Source of the DNA: Branchiostoma lanceolatum
Taxonomy: Eukaryota; Chordata; Leptocardii; Amphioxiformes; Branchiostomatidae
Reading direction: 5' to 3'
Length of the DNA stretch: 64,000 nucleotides
Assembly (NCBI RefSeq): GCF_035083965.1
Contig: NC_089740.1
Span: 7,933,552-7,997,551, forward strand
Made by a program: the position numbers and the translations under genes
Part shown: piece after piece, positions 21,250-33,806 of the stretch
Layout of the letters: every line of letters starts with the position of its first letter
How positions within the stretch are numbered: position 1 is the first letter of the stretch
Notes under the pieces: generated by a model
The model's database searches: none
What the model saw: only the letters and a program-made list of their open reading frames with translations
Told to the model about the DNA's origin: nothing

Positions 21250-24200
21250 TTAGGCTGATACATACAAATTTAGCTACAGTGACGTACTAAGATAGAAGAG
21301 GAACACGTTTCCACATGATTGCTATGTATTAGCCAGTGGATATAAACGGTGGTATTGCGAAGATTGGAGATTGGAGTTTATCTATATATCTAGCCATCTA
21401 ACATTAACTCTCATAATTCCGTCACGTTAAAAAACAGTGTTTTTGAGGCCTTCTCAAGAATGTCTTGAACACCTGGATATCTGAAGTGTGCATACCCCAG
21501 GGATTACTGATGGTGCATTTGTAGATATCTTTAAATCACCGTTTTCTTTTTAAGATGGCGGTCTTAAAAATTATGATGTTACACAATCAAAGAGATGAAC
21601 ACGCCAAAAATAGTTTCTCGAGCAATTGAATAAAATCATGAAAATTTTGAAAATTACATAATTTCATCCTGTTGCTTGTGTAACTGTTTTTTGCGTATCT
21701 TATTATCTGAATGTCTAACCTTCATCAATGTAAAGAGATAAACGCCCCCTCAAAATGCGTCAGTAGTATCGCCCACTTTCTCATTTAGCTTTCGCTGTCC
21801 CGTCTCCGGCTGTGCACAGTGCCCTCGCGATCATGCAGACCAGCTATTGGTCCAGAGAACCTTTCAAGCTGTCAGTCATAATCAGTACGTGTTAAAGACG
21901 ATATGACAGGGTACTAATACCCCCTGTTTCAGACATAGCCAGCCCAGTGATTGTGAAATGACATCGTAGCCCGAGGCAAGGTTGGAACCGGTTTTTCTAC
22001 AGCTACTCCGGTACGTCCGTTGCCTGACATCCGCTCGAGTGCTAGTGTGTGTGTTCTTCCTGTTTATACTATAAGGTCAGTACACATGTACATGTTTTGA
22101 CTACATGTGCTTTATTCTTAAAGGTTGGTACAATTTCTTCCTAGGGAACTGTTTTGTTGTGAAACTAGTTCTAAGATTTTAGAATGGGTTTTGTTTATTT
22201 TGCCTCGCAGGGATAGGAGGGTGGTATGTGAAGTAGAAGATGGTTTCAATGATTACGTATGTCTAAACCCCCACCCCTAGCCAATGTTCGTTCGTTATGA
22301 TTTCGTTATGATAATCCTGCGACATTATTGTGTCGTTTCATAGAGTGACTGAGTGAGTGAGTTAGCGAATGAGAGAGAGAGAGAAAAAGAGAGAGTGGGC
22401 GAGTGAACAAGATAATCGTTATTTGAAGTAGAACGTGTACATGTAAACATGAGTGAACCAATGATGTAGTAGGGGTTCCACGTGAGGTCAAGAATAATCA
22501 AGGAGTTCACATGTTTGTTTGGTTGCATTCCTAAAAAATAGGCTAGTACGGTTCTTGTAGATAGCCTGGATGCCAGACCCCCTATCTTTATAATTCTAAC
22601 AGGGTCTAACTCAAGGGGGCCTGTTGTAGAGTTTCCTTGGGGGCATGTTGGCCCTAGAGCCGAGTGGTTGGCCTGTGTCAGCTTTGGGAACAGCCTGGCT
22701 ACTTGCGGAAAACACACTACGCTTCTTGTATCCCCTTTATGATCCTTTTAGTGACTTTATTCAAACAAAACGGCATTAGTACTCAGACCAGGGTTTTTCC
22801 TTGTCTCCAAACCTGCACAGGTTTTGAGGACCTGTCATCTTGAAGGACTGAATGTCAAGAAATTTGTAAGAAAATCCGACCAGGTCGAGTTAAGACACAG
22901 GTGAGTTTACCTTATCCAAGGCGAAACGTTTACCTTTCCTCTGAAGCCCTATCATAGCGTTGTGGTGTTGTTTCTGACGGACAGTGTGTTATTGTTGTCA
23001 ACATGACCCGAATATCTCACACTCATTGGCTGTGCCCATATTGTTTTTTTTAAGAAGACTTTAGACCGTTCGGAGTACGAAAAATCAGCTACGCCATTTT
23101 TCTATTGTCGACATCATTTAAATGGTTGAAAATTGTAGTCAAATAGGGACGATCTTGATATTTAGTAAAAAGTAATTAAGTTTGATAATAGTAATTTTTA
23201 AAACAATTTCTGGATTCCATGATACGTATGACAACTGCATGTACAATGGAGTGATGTGTTATGTGATTAGGTATGGTTGTTATTTGTGGGCAAGTGTCCT
23301 TGTTTGACAACCCCACTAAGAGACATTCATAGTAAATCGACCGAGTTTTGAATATATAACAAATTAATGTTTCACGCATATTCAAATGCCAACATATAGA
23401 ATATATCCAGTACACACAGTCTAAATTCTTTAATCTTTTGATGAATCATACATTGCAATGTCTGTGTCATAGTAGTACTACAAAGCTGTCATAATTCATC
23501 CCAAAACTAATCCTCCTCGTAAAATCACACAAATATCTTCTAGATTTATGCAAGTAGGTGCTATTCGTCCATGATACTATGCGATAACGTTGCATGATTC
23601 AGACACAAGAAAATACAATGAAGTCCTGAACGTACCTTTGGAAACCGTTTCAAAACAACTCTTCACAAAACATTGCTAGATCTGCCAAGAGCATGTCAAC
23701 CAGCGCGTAGAGTTAAAGGGTAGTTTGGTAGCGATAAAAAGATGAAAAATGTTTTGCAGCACAACTATATTTACCAAATATTGATCCTCCTCTAAGCACT
23801 GTGAACATAACAAGTTCACTCGCTAACGGACGGATAATTCTACGGTATGGCGTTCCAGTGCAATAAATATCAACAAATATTTTTGTTAGTTTTCTCGGTG
23901 AACCATGTAGGAATATTCTCGGTATAGCCCGAGTGCCTATTTACAATTATACTCAAGGGGGGTAATTAAATAGAAAGAAATATACTTAGAAATTTAACGG
24001 TGTTAGGTGTAATTACTAGTATTTTTTTATTCTAGGGGCTTACTGAAATCTCTCACTAGTAATATTGTATTATTATGGCAGTAGGTTCATTTTTTCACAC
24101 ATTTAACGTTGAGTACAAATAAGTATACCCGTAAAGTGGCCAAGTATACATTGGCTATAATTGCACTGTGTTCCGTCAATTGCTAAGTCTACTGCAATGA

Positions 24201-24905
24201 TGAATGCCAAACGCATTGAATTTCCATGTCTGATTCAAAGAACTAAAGTGAGATGAAAAATATCTTCCTGGAAATCAAGACAAATCATTTCGTAGATTCA
24301 ACAAGTAAAATCCATTCCCAAACACAGATGGGTCCTAGATTAGGCACAAAAAGGAATAGCCGGGAATCGAACTCGTGACCTCTCGATCCCGTGACATTTC
24401 AAATCTATTGCATCAGCCAGTATATTATATCCATTAAGCCAGATTCATCAGTGACGGTGATGACTTTGGTGAGACGTGTTTTCAAAGTGTTTATCAAATT
24501 TTCACGGACGGTTTCATCCTAATAATGGCTTTGAAATGGGCCAATAAATTGGACATATTTGAATGTCAAAGCAAATCGTATTGTACAGATTTTAGGTTAT
24601 GTGTGGTATTCCTTACAAAACAGATGTCGAGTCAAGTTTTACTACAGTAGGTATAAATGTATATTATATAATGTTGATATTTTATTATCATGTATATGTT
24701 TCCGGCGTGAGAGCCAGAAATGGCGATACCACCTGTTCTCTAACTCCATCCACATGTGTTTGGAGATTTTTTAATTATATAAGCAAAGATATGTTCGTCA
24801 TAAAATAACTCAATGCGTCACAGATGCCATATTAATATGTCAGATCACGATGTAACTATGGTACATGATGTACGACGGGATTAGAGAGGATCTGATTGTG
24901 GGGGA

Positions 24906-25046
24906 AGACTGCTGTTACAGTGGGCTACTTTAATCCGGAACAGATTGATGCAAGACTGCTATTACCGTGGGTTTACCTAAATCCGGACAGATTGATGCAA
25001 GACTGCTATTACCGTGGGGTTACCTTAATCCGGAAAAGATTGCTGC
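24906..25046. repeat. 47-bp tandem repeat, three copies
   Basis: AGACTGCTATTACCGTGGG-type units start at 24906, 24953 and 25000, each ending AATCCGGAACAGATTG. The first copy is the most diverged. Confidence 0.85.
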
Positions 25047-25180
25047 GGTAGTGAGAGGATTACCCGGTGTCTATCTGATCTCTATCCGGTATACATAGCT
25101 GTAGCTGTGTCAGCGCACCTGTGCCGCGCTGTGTGGAGGATGGGATGCAGTCTGTGCTATACATTCTCTACATTCTCTAG

Positions 25181-25352
25181 CTTTCCTTCCTTCCTTCCTT
25201 CCTTCCTTCCTTCCTTCCTTCCTTCCTTCCTTCCTTCCTTCCTTCCTTCCTTCCTTCCTTCCTTCCTTCCTTCCTTCCTTCCTTCCTTCCTTCCTTCCTT
25301 CCTTCCTTCCTTCCTTCCTTCCTTCCTTCCCTCCTTCTTTCCTTCCTTCTTT
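25181..25352. repeat. (TTCC)n microsatellite
   Basis: About 38 almost perfect CCTT units, then CCCTCCTTCTTT degeneration. Both strands give meaningless long ORFs (poly-LPSF, poly-KEGR). Confidence 0.97.
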
Positions 25353-25437
25353 CTTTTCATTCTTCCTTAAGTTTCTTCTTTAGGCTTCCTCCTTTCCTTT
25401 TACACTTTCTTACTTCTTACCTCCGTAACTGCCTCCC

Positions 25438-25800
25438 TCACGACCTCTCTTCCTTTCGTCCTCCCTTCCTTCCGTCAACCCTTCCTTCCTCCCTCTCATC
25501 CGTCCTCCCTTCCTTCAACCCTTCCTCCCTCTCTTCCGTCCTCCATTCCTTCAACCCTTCCTCCCTCTCTTCCGTCCTCCCTTCCTTTAACCCTTCCTCC
25601 CTCTCTTCCGTCCTCCATTCCTTCAACCCTTCCTCCCTCTCTTCCGTCCTCCCTTCCTTTAACCCTTCCTCCCTCTCTTCCGTCCTCCATTCCTTCAACC
25701 CTTCCTTCTTCCCTCTCATCTGTCCTCCCTTTCTTCAAACCTTCCTCCCTCTCTTCCGTCCTCCCTTCCTTCAACCCTTCCTCCCTTCCCTCTCTAAATG
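25438..25800. repeat. 36-bp pyrimidine-rich minisatellite
   Basis: Units of the type CTTCAACCCTTCCTCCCTCT plus CTTCCGTCCTCCATTC repeat about nine times, with a higher-order alternation of CCATTCCTTCAA and CCCTTCCTTTAA. It probably expanded from the adjacent TTCC tract. The strand asymmetry is extreme (almost no purines). Confidence 0.9.
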
Positions 25801-27159
25801 CCTCCCCCACTCCTTCCCATCCTTTCGTCCCCTCTTCTTTCTACCCTACCTACCTCCCTTCCTTCTTTCTACCATAGCTTCCTCCCCCCCCCAACCTCTA
25901 TCGGCAATACTCTGAATACAAAGTTGACAAATAACACAATTTAGATTGAGGTGAATTATGCAATCCTTCACTATCACTAATTCAACAAACAATGGCCTTT
26001 ATCAGCTCATACTTCATTACACATAGACTGCATTATGTGCCTTTCATAAGTAATTGGCAACATTAATCACACCTTTCATTGCAACAAATGCGTTATATCC
26101 TACAAGGACATGCCCTTTACATAAACAGTATCCCACAATGAAGGACGCGGAGACATAGCACATGATTGGCATACGTGACATATCCAGAATGCAATCATTC
26201 AGAATCGGGATGATGGAATGTTCTGCCAGTTTTACCCTTTAGAGGGAATAAATAATGCATAGTGAACCCATGACTGGGAGGCACCGTTCCCTAGACGACT
26301 AGGCGTAGGTGCACGTCAGAGGGTTAAGTGAAGCGGTTTGGTGCGTGGTCGGGCGGGAGATTTTGTTAGGGCGCCATGGTGGCTGGATCGTGAGAAATGA
26401 TAAACGACTGTTGCAAAGATTTCTTACGTACGTAGGCCATACCATCGCAATTTCTTTGTTCTCGGAACTTTAACAAAACAAATTAATGGAGCCTGCTCGC
26501 GAAATGAAAATAAAGATACAAACAGACCGTTTACAATTCTATCCAGTTGCTTGAGTTACTGTTGTCTTGCGTATCGTACTACCTGGATGTCTAACCTTCA
26601 TCAACATAAAGATATTAACAAACAGACATTCTGTGATAAACCCCTCTGCTTCAATTCAACTATACTGTGCTTCAACTATGATTATTCACGGATATACTGT
26701 GCAGAAATATAACAGCTTGAATATGTTTCTATAAAACTGTAACGACAAAGACTTTATTCAACTACAAATAAGTCGATATCGATGGAGGTAAGACATATAG
26801 GTAGAACACGACATCATACAAAATAAATCAAGTAACAAGATTAATGCTGTAAAGAGTTCTATAAATGAGTCTCAATAATTGTTGGTGCCAAAATAATTGT
26901 ACAAATATGATTTTCTTCTCAGCAAAATTCTGTAATATCCTTGCTTGTGGCGTGCAGTTGGTCACCATTGTTTTCATCAAGACTTAAGAAGGCCAAATAA
27001 AAGTGAACAAGTCTTAGCCAACATGACGGATTAAAGCTATACCAGGCAATCCCGGAAGATTCCGGTCTGACAAATTGCTGCACACGTACAACTGCGACAA
27101 AAACGGCACCTGGGAAATTGGGAAATAATCCCGCATTACATGACGTATGGTTACTGTTC

Positions 27160-27405
27160 TTAAAGGTTAGAGGGTCGGAGAAACCTTTCTCAAGGGGGGG
27201 GGGCAGTTCCCAGTAGATTTTTTCTTACTCAATTGTCACCACGTAACAAGAATACGAAGGTCACTTACGAAGGTTATGGTGAAACCCTTCTCGGGGGAGG
27301 GGTTACGGAGAAACCTTTCTCGAGGGAGGGGGGGGTGGATTTCCCAGCAGATTTTTTTTTACTCAATTGTCACCACGTAACAAGAATACGAAGGTCACTT
27401 CAAGG
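27160..27405. repeat. Direct duplication of a G-rich block
   Basis: The block GGAGAAACCTTTCTC, G-run, TTCCCAGNAGATTTTTT, ACTCAATTGTCACCACGTAA occurs at about 27,177-27,265 and again at about 27,307-27,400 with few changes. Confidence 0.75.
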
Positions 27406-27751
27406 ATACAGGTTACATAACAGAACTGGAACAGCAGCTCTTCTCCCTAATTCAGAAAGATCATGATTCAGACAAGCTTAACTCACTAAGAATGAGGACT
27501 ACTAGTAACTAGCCCTATAGAAGAAGCTGGGGTTACAAAATGTATTCGGGAACATTCCCTAATCTACTGGTACTCCATAATACAAAATAAATCAAGCATC
27601 TGGATAAATTCTCAGAAGTTTCAGAATAGCATCCACTGCCTTTCATCAGTGACTGAGAATGATACTGAAGACAATTGTGACAGTTATATAAATTCCCTAT
27701 CCTACTTTTTCGCAAATTTTGTATTGCCTTCGTCAAGAAGGTTTTGTGTTT

Positions 27752-27855
27752 GGTAGAGTTTGTATGTGTGTATGTTTGTGTGTATGTTTGTATGTGTGTA
27801 TGTTTGTGTGTATGTTTGTATGTATGTGTGTATTTTTGTGTGTATGTTTGCATGT
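27752..27855. repeat. GTATGTTTGTGT minisatellite
   Basis: Alternating GTATGT and TTGTGT units of 8-12 bp. The encoded Cys/Val/Tyr shadow ORFs on each strand are artefacts. Confidence 0.85.
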
Positions 27856-27887
27856 GGAATAACAGCATAACTCGTTTCTTTAACTTA

Positions 27888-28150
27888 AGCCCCTGTCACA
27901 CAACAGGAAAATTGATCGGTCGACGAGCTCTAAATGACCATTTCGGAAGTAACATGCCCGGTGTTCTCTAGATCATTGAACAAGTTTTAGAGATCGGCTA
28001 GGCTGATGTTCGGCTAGGCATTGTGATGGGGTAGATTTTCCTTGTGAAAAATACGCTCGAATTTCGGTCGATTTTTAGATTTGGCGAACTTCTGGTGATA
28101 TGATCAACAAATAAGACCGAAGCTCGTCGACTGTATGAAACAGGATTTAT
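27888..28150. mobile_element. Non-autonomous element, copy 1
   Basis: It begins AAGCCCCTGTCACACAACAG, has CGGTCGACGAGCTC near the left end and GAAGCTCGTCGACTGT near the right end. It is homologous, in opposite orientation, to 29240-29610: the blocks CGGTGTTCTCTAGATCATTG, GGGGTAGATTTTCC and AATACGCTCGA are shared. It provides the empty-site reference for the hairpin insertion at 29443. Confidence 0.65.
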
Positions 28151-28575
28151 GCATTATACATAACCTCCATTAACATTAATCCGCCGGGTTACATAAATCC
28201 GCCACTTTGAAAAACAGTGGGTTTGAGAGATCTCTCACACAACACCCCCAGGTATGCACAGTTTAGATATACAGGAGTTCATTTTACGGGGGTGGTTGGG
28301 TTAGAGATCTTTTGGGACGTATCTTTTCAGGGTGGTGGAATTATGTACCCTGGTGGAATTACATAAGTATATGTTACATGTGAAAAGGTTTTTGTATTAT
28401 TCAAAGTAGCACTCGACCTATTTTCTCTCCGACTCAATCTGTTAACCTTTATGAGCCTGTCTGAGCCACGATTAATTTTACATCATCATTGATCAACGCT
28501 TAAATTGAGTTCATTAGATCTAAATTACCCGCCTGGAGCTATTGGGGTGTGTAAATTGGGTTTCGTGGTGAGAAG

Positions 28576-28895
28576 GCACTCAGCATGGTGCTGCGATTGT
28601 AATTATTAAAGTAATTTCTTGGATGAATAGACGACATGAATTTTATGCTATTTTTATTATTAATATTCTCAATTTGCATACCTTTTTTATCTCTGCATGC
28701 ACCTATCAGTTTGAACACTTAGTACATATTTTCTATTATCAAGGTTCTCAGCATGGTGTTATGATTGTAATAATGAAAGTAATTTCTTGGATGAAAAGAC
28801 GACATGAATTTTATGCTATTTTTATAATTAATATTCTCAATTTGCATCTCTCCACGCACCTATGAATTGAAACACTTTGTTCATATTTTTTGACA
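28576..28895. repeat. About 165-bp tandem duplication
   Basis: CTCAGCATGGTG followed by GTAATTTCTTGGATGAA and TTTTATGCTATTTTTAT appears twice, offset by about 166 bp (near 28,580 and 28,747). The copies are roughly 90 percent alike by eye, with divergence at the 3' end. Confidence 0.85.
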
Positions 28896-28965
28896 CCCAC
28901 TTTGAAAAAAAAGTCTTGTCACCTAACAAACAATAGCTTGTAACATAGCGGGAGCCTACTTAAGC

Positions 28966-29127
28966 TACCTTCCAAGGAGAGGTTCGGCTGCGGCTTGTTT
29001 TTGTAGTCTTTTTAGGCGTTTTTGTTGGACATTCTATTTTGTCCCGTTTTCTTTATGTCGCCAAGCCGACAAAAACGCCCAAAAGACGACAAAAATAAGT
29101 CAGAAACAAACCTCTGCTTGCAAAGTA
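28966..29127. mobile_element. Hairpin MITE (TIR TACCTTCCAAGGAGAGGTT)
   Basis: The left end TACCTTCCAAGGAGAGGTT pairs with the right end AACCTCTGCTTGCAAAGTA. Internally TGTAGTCTTTTTAGGCGTTT pairs loosely with AACGCCCAAAAGACGAC, so most of the element folds back. It shares its TIR core with 29443, 47037, 53915, 59515 and 63077. Confidence 0.65.
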
Positions 29128-29239
29128 ACCGTTACGGCAGACTGATTTGAAACAGGGCGGAAGGAGTATCTAGCACAAGAACGTTAGAAGTGTCCTCTAT
29201 CTTGGTACATGGCGGCCGACGACCGGTTGTGTAGTGGTT

Positions 29240-29610
29240 AAGCCCCTGTCGACAAGCTTCGGGCCATCAGGTCACTGAATCTTAAAAATCACCCTGGAGT
29301 CAAGCGTATTTTTCGCCTGAAAATCTACCCTGTCACATTGAACGGGACCTCGCTGACCTTTCGAATGTCGACCGATCCCTAAAAATCGCGCAATGATTGA
29401 GAGAATACCGGGCGTATTATTGCCGAAATATGTCATGTAGAGTACTCTCCAAGCAGAGGTTGGTGGAGAAGATTGTGACCTTTTTATCACATGCCCCGTT
29501 TTCTGTCGTTGGTGGAGAGTGCCGACGGAAAACGGGGCATACATGATAAAAAGGTCACAATGTTTTCCACCAACCTCTGCTTGCAGAGTAATTAAGAGCT
29601 CGACGGCCGA
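29240..29610. mobile_element. Non-autonomous element, copy 2 (inverted, interrupted)
   Basis: It is the reverse-complement relative of 27888-28150. It is split by the 148-bp hairpin at 29443-29590: the sequence GTCATGTAG before and AAGAGCTCGACGG after join to match the uninterrupted site of copy 1 (GTCATTTAGAGCTCGTCGAC, read on its reverse strand). Confidence 0.65.
29443..29590. mobile_element. 148-bp near-perfect hairpin MITE nested in another element
   Basis: Left arm TACTCTCCAAGCAGAGGTTG, then GTGACCTTTTTATCA and CCCCGTTTTC. The right arm is the reverse complement almost throughout, ending CAACCTCTGCTTGCAGAGTA. The arms are about 65 bp with a very short loop. Confidence 0.85.
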
Positions 29611-30225
29611 TGGATTTTTTTTTTCTGCTGTATGTGTTACAGGGGTATAAGAAAATTTCTGGTACCCCGCTAAACCGATTGCAAAACATATCGACTTTTT
29701 TTTTACTCAACCGTGAGTGAGCCCATACAATTTGCGAACCCCTGAGTTTTAAAAACGTTGTAGCTTCAGTTTTCAAATATCTCCTGATCAGGTGAACTAT
29801 ATTAGTTGTTAAAATCTATGTCAACGGACACACTCTTTATATAACCCTAACTCCCGGCGTATGATAGGCCAAAATTACATGCTGACTTTAATAGAGCTAT
29901 ATTTAAAAATCCCATGTAACTAGATTGTACCAACCGAATTTATAAAGGTTGTAACAGAAAACACATCAATTTTGCTATGAATGCCTATTAGTGTTCACTT
30001 CGGCTGAAAGATTCGATAAAAATCAGCGGGGGATAGCGCTTCTCCTTCAGGTAGATCCTCAACCGCCCACGCCTTCATTATAGATTCGGCTGCAGACAAG
30101 ACATACATACATGTATATACTTTTTATAGTTATGGCAATCACTCGTTATCTTTATTCGTATTCAGATCATACAGAAGTACAGATACAGATATTCGAGTAT
30201 GATGACCGTGTCAGTTCCTACACCT

Positions 30226-30325
30226 GAGTGATGAGGGTTGACACGGTAGCCTTCGCGTGGATTTGTTTAGGTTGGATGACAGCCGCGCGCTCTACCACTT
30301 ACGCCACACGACGCCACACACATAT
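30226..30325 (-). repeat. tRNA-related SINE fragment
   Basis: The minus strand has an A-box-like TGGCGTAAGTGGTAGAGCGC, closely resembling a tRNA D-arm, followed by a degraded remainder. A full tRNA cloverleaf is not formed, so it is scored as a SINE head. Confidence 0.5.
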
Positions 30326-32044
30326 ATATATATAGATAGGCTGTCCTTGGTGACATGTAGAAAATCACAAGCATACAATACGTATACTTGACTGACAGTT
30401 TTTGTCAGATAATTGCATCTACTTATAAAAGGGTCTTATTTTTCGTCCACGGTAAACGATGTGGGTATCTCACTTGGCCGCGCCTATTTGCGACTGTTTG
30501 CGCCAATCGGCTCTAATTTGCAATTTGCAAATCGGCGCCAATGAGTGAAACATGTTTTTTTTTTAAATCGCAATTGGCAACATGATGCGAATGGACGCGA
30601 ACTAGACGCCGACAGGTGCTATCACTGCAAATCTCGTTTTGATGAATCTTAATCATTGTACATTAGTTTTCAATGAAGTGTCAACACTGCAATTTCCAAT
30701 AAAGTATTTTCTATCTAGTTTGGGACCGAAACTGAGGATGTGACATTCCAGGGACAGCCATTTTGTTTGCAGAGGTCACGTATTGTACCCGTGCGTCGCA
30801 CAGAGGCCGCAATAATTTGTCGCAAACAGGCGCAGTCCATTGAGATACCAGCTCAGGTCAGCTCATTTTTTACTGATTCCAAACGTTTTGATAATTACAA
30901 AATTTCTCAACACCATCCTATCAGTTTCGATGGACGAAAAAAAATTGTTCATTTCATAGCTGTTATGTTTTGTATAATTTGCTTTGCGAATTTACGAATT
31001 GTCCCTTGTTTTGGTGGAGGTATAAATATAAGTTAATGACCTGAGTGTGTCACCACTATGTAAGGTTAATCAAGGACATAATAATGTCCTTGGGTTAATG
31101 GATATTGCAATAACAAATAGGATGTAGTCGTGCTCGTAAGTATGCGTATTGGGCTGGCTAAAAAGAGAACAAGGGGGAGTCACGACTGCAAGTCTTATTA
31201 ACCAAGAATAGACATGGGTATCTAAAAATATGTTGACTCGAACTCATGAGTGTTACACAATGGAAGTCGTCGAAGGAGGAATAACACATATTTCTCCTTA
31301 CCAATACCAGCGTCTATAACGTTTTACTGATTTCGTTTCAAGACAAAACGACCCTGCAAAATGTGAACAGAATCACTGTGCGAAATCCAATATCTAATCA
31401 TCTCTTAAAGCATGCGCAAAGTTGCATTTTTTAAAAAGGAAATTATTCTTTACGTATGCTTTACGAAGATTAGATTTGGTGTAGTGAATTCTAGCTCAAT
31501 TCTGACATCCGGCTAAACGTATGCCACCTTCTCCTGATAAGAATACTGATTGTTTACTGCCAACTGAGCGCCTGTACAATATCCGCACGTCACACAGAAT
31601 TCCCATTAAATCATGGGTCCCGGGGGAGGGGGGCATTAAGGCATGCGTCTAATGGACGGGCTCGTTCAATCAACGGCATAACAGCGGAATTCCATCATTC
31701 CATTTACAATGCAGGTCATTTTCAGGCTATAGCACACAGCGAACTTTAGAAACAGGACAGATATGCTGAAATTTCATGAAGAATATGTTGAAATTTTCCT
31801 CACAGACGTAAAAAAATATGCTGAAATGTTCTGAAAGGTCTTATTCGTTTCTTAACGGTTATTGCCATATATGTATATGATTTTAAGGATATCATATTTT
31901 GATTTACAATTTTAATACAGCCGGACATGTTAAAAGCTGCTAGCGGAGAAATGAGAAAAAGATTTTTAAAAGATTAATAAACCCGTCGACCCTTAATAAT
32001 GCGCTCATGATATTTGGTTAAATTGAAAGGCAGATGTGTTACAA

Positions 32045-32540
32045 TTTATAGATGCGTTTTGATGTTCCGATGTGTAGATGTGTTCTGATGTGAAGATGTG
32101 ATCCGATGTGTAGATATGTTCTGATTGGTAGATGTGTTCCGATATGCATATATTTTCTGATGTTGTAGATGTGTTCCGATGTGTAGATATGTTCTAATGT
32201 GTAGATGTGTTCCGATGTGTAGATATGTTCTAATGTGTAGATGTGTTCCGATATGCATATATTTTCTGATGTTGTAGATGTGTTCCGATGTGTAGATATG
32301 TTCTGATGTGCAGATGTGTTCCGCTGTGTAGATGTGTTCCGATATGTAGATGTTTTTTGATGTTGTAGATTTGTTCCGATGTGCACATGTGTTATGATGT
32401 GTAGATGTGTTCCGATATTTATTGATGTGTAGTATTAGTTGCATAATATGTTACAATGTACAGATAACTATCAATATATTGATGTGCAGATGCGTTACGA
32501 TATTTAGATGTTTTACGGTGTGTAGATGTGTTCTTATAAA
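32045..32540. repeat. About 18-bp minisatellite (GATGTGTTCCGATGTGTA type)
   Basis: GTAGATGTGTTCCGATGT and GTAGATATGTTCTGATGT units alternate for about 490 bp, making a 36-bp higher-order unit, with occasional longer GCATATATTTTCTGATGTT variants. The reverse strand reads open as HIGTHLHIRT repeats, which is a shadow. Confidence 0.92.
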
Positions 32541-33657
32541 CATTTCCACTCAGGACAAACACATGCTTCAATAGAGACAAGCGGCGCCACGCGCCAGACC
32601 CCCCGCGAGATAAAAATGGCATATTCCACTTATCCATGTATACTTAAGTGAGTCAGAGGTCCTCAGGCTTAATGGGCTGCAATATGCGTGTGTTTGATAG
32701 GTGCACGCGATAACGAGGCTCGGTCGATACAACGCAGACGGGCAAAAATAGAGCTGTCGTTCTAAGAGGCAACATCGCTCTCAAGAACCTACATGTACCG
32801 TGTGTTCTACCCTCACCGTATGGCTGCCATGGACTCATAGTTTGCAAGGTGAGCGTACGCTTTCTATTGACGATAGTGTCCGAGTTATGTTGTAGGCTGT
32901 AGCATTCAAAAGGTTGCTACAGTTTCGCGGAGTGAAAGAGTATCCAGGGTGGTTTATACAAGCGATGGCGGTTGAAAAAGCACCACCGGCCGGCTTTCAT
33001 CGGATACCCTACGGAATGTTCGTAACATCTAGAGCGTGATCGATCGAATGTACACTCGCACAACCACCGGTAGAAAAAGGTATCGGCTGTACGGAAAAAT
33101 ACGCCGGGTAAAGACCGCTTCAGTCAATCTTGTATGTGCTTTTTTAGACGGAAATGAAATGGTTCAAGGAATAACAATACATGCGAAGCCCAAATCAACC
33201 ATGTTTTCCGTGAAATCATATACATCCTGTCTTTCGGAAAAGAGGGCTTAACCATTTATGGTTTCAGAATATGAAGACAAAACACACCTGTTTCGGAAAC
33301 AATACTGTATTTTACAATACCAGTGACTCTGTAGATGTTTTTAAACCTAAACCCTACCTTATGTGTACATGCAGTGGGTGTATCTAGCTTGGCTCAGTAA
33401 AAATTGAACCCTGGCCGCAGGCCTAATATTTATTCTGCGCGCTGTGTAAACCTAGATCTACCGGCTTCAAACAGGTGTGTGTTTATAAAACATCTGATCT
33501 GCTGGAGTAAACCTAGAGATATCAGCTGACGGATCAGCCTCGGGACACAACTGGGGCAAAGCTTTTGTTTATCCCGTGTGTTGACTGGGTCGTTTCGCGC
33601 CATGGGTCTGTGGGCGATTTAAATGTCACCCGAAAAATCGCCTTGCTTCTTCGGATG

Positions 33658-33806
33658 TTACTTGATCCTACAGTATAGCGTCTAACTTGATCCTATAGTA
33701 TAGCGTCTTACTTGGTTGAACAGTATAGTGTCTAACTTGGTTGTACAGTATAGTGTCTTACATGGTTGAACAGTATAGTGTCTTACTTGATCCTATAGTG
33801 TCTTAT
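33658..33806. repeat. 25-bp minisatellite, about six copies
   Basis: CTTGATCCTACAGTATAGCG begins at 33661, 33686 and 33711 and continues with CTTGGTTGNACAGTATAGTG variants, 25 bp apart. Confidence 0.85.

Noticed and set aside
25107-25810. Poly-(LPSF), poly-(KEGR) and (EGREDG) ORFs
   Set aside because: Microsatellite and minisatellite translation only.
30226-30325. Possible tRNA gene on the minus strand
   Set aside because: A good D-arm/A-box but no acceptor or T-arm pairing at the right distance; scored as a SINE fragment.
32039-32444. His/Ile/Thr-rich minus-strand ORFs
   Set aside because: Two frames of the same 18-bp minisatellite are open; a repeat artefact.
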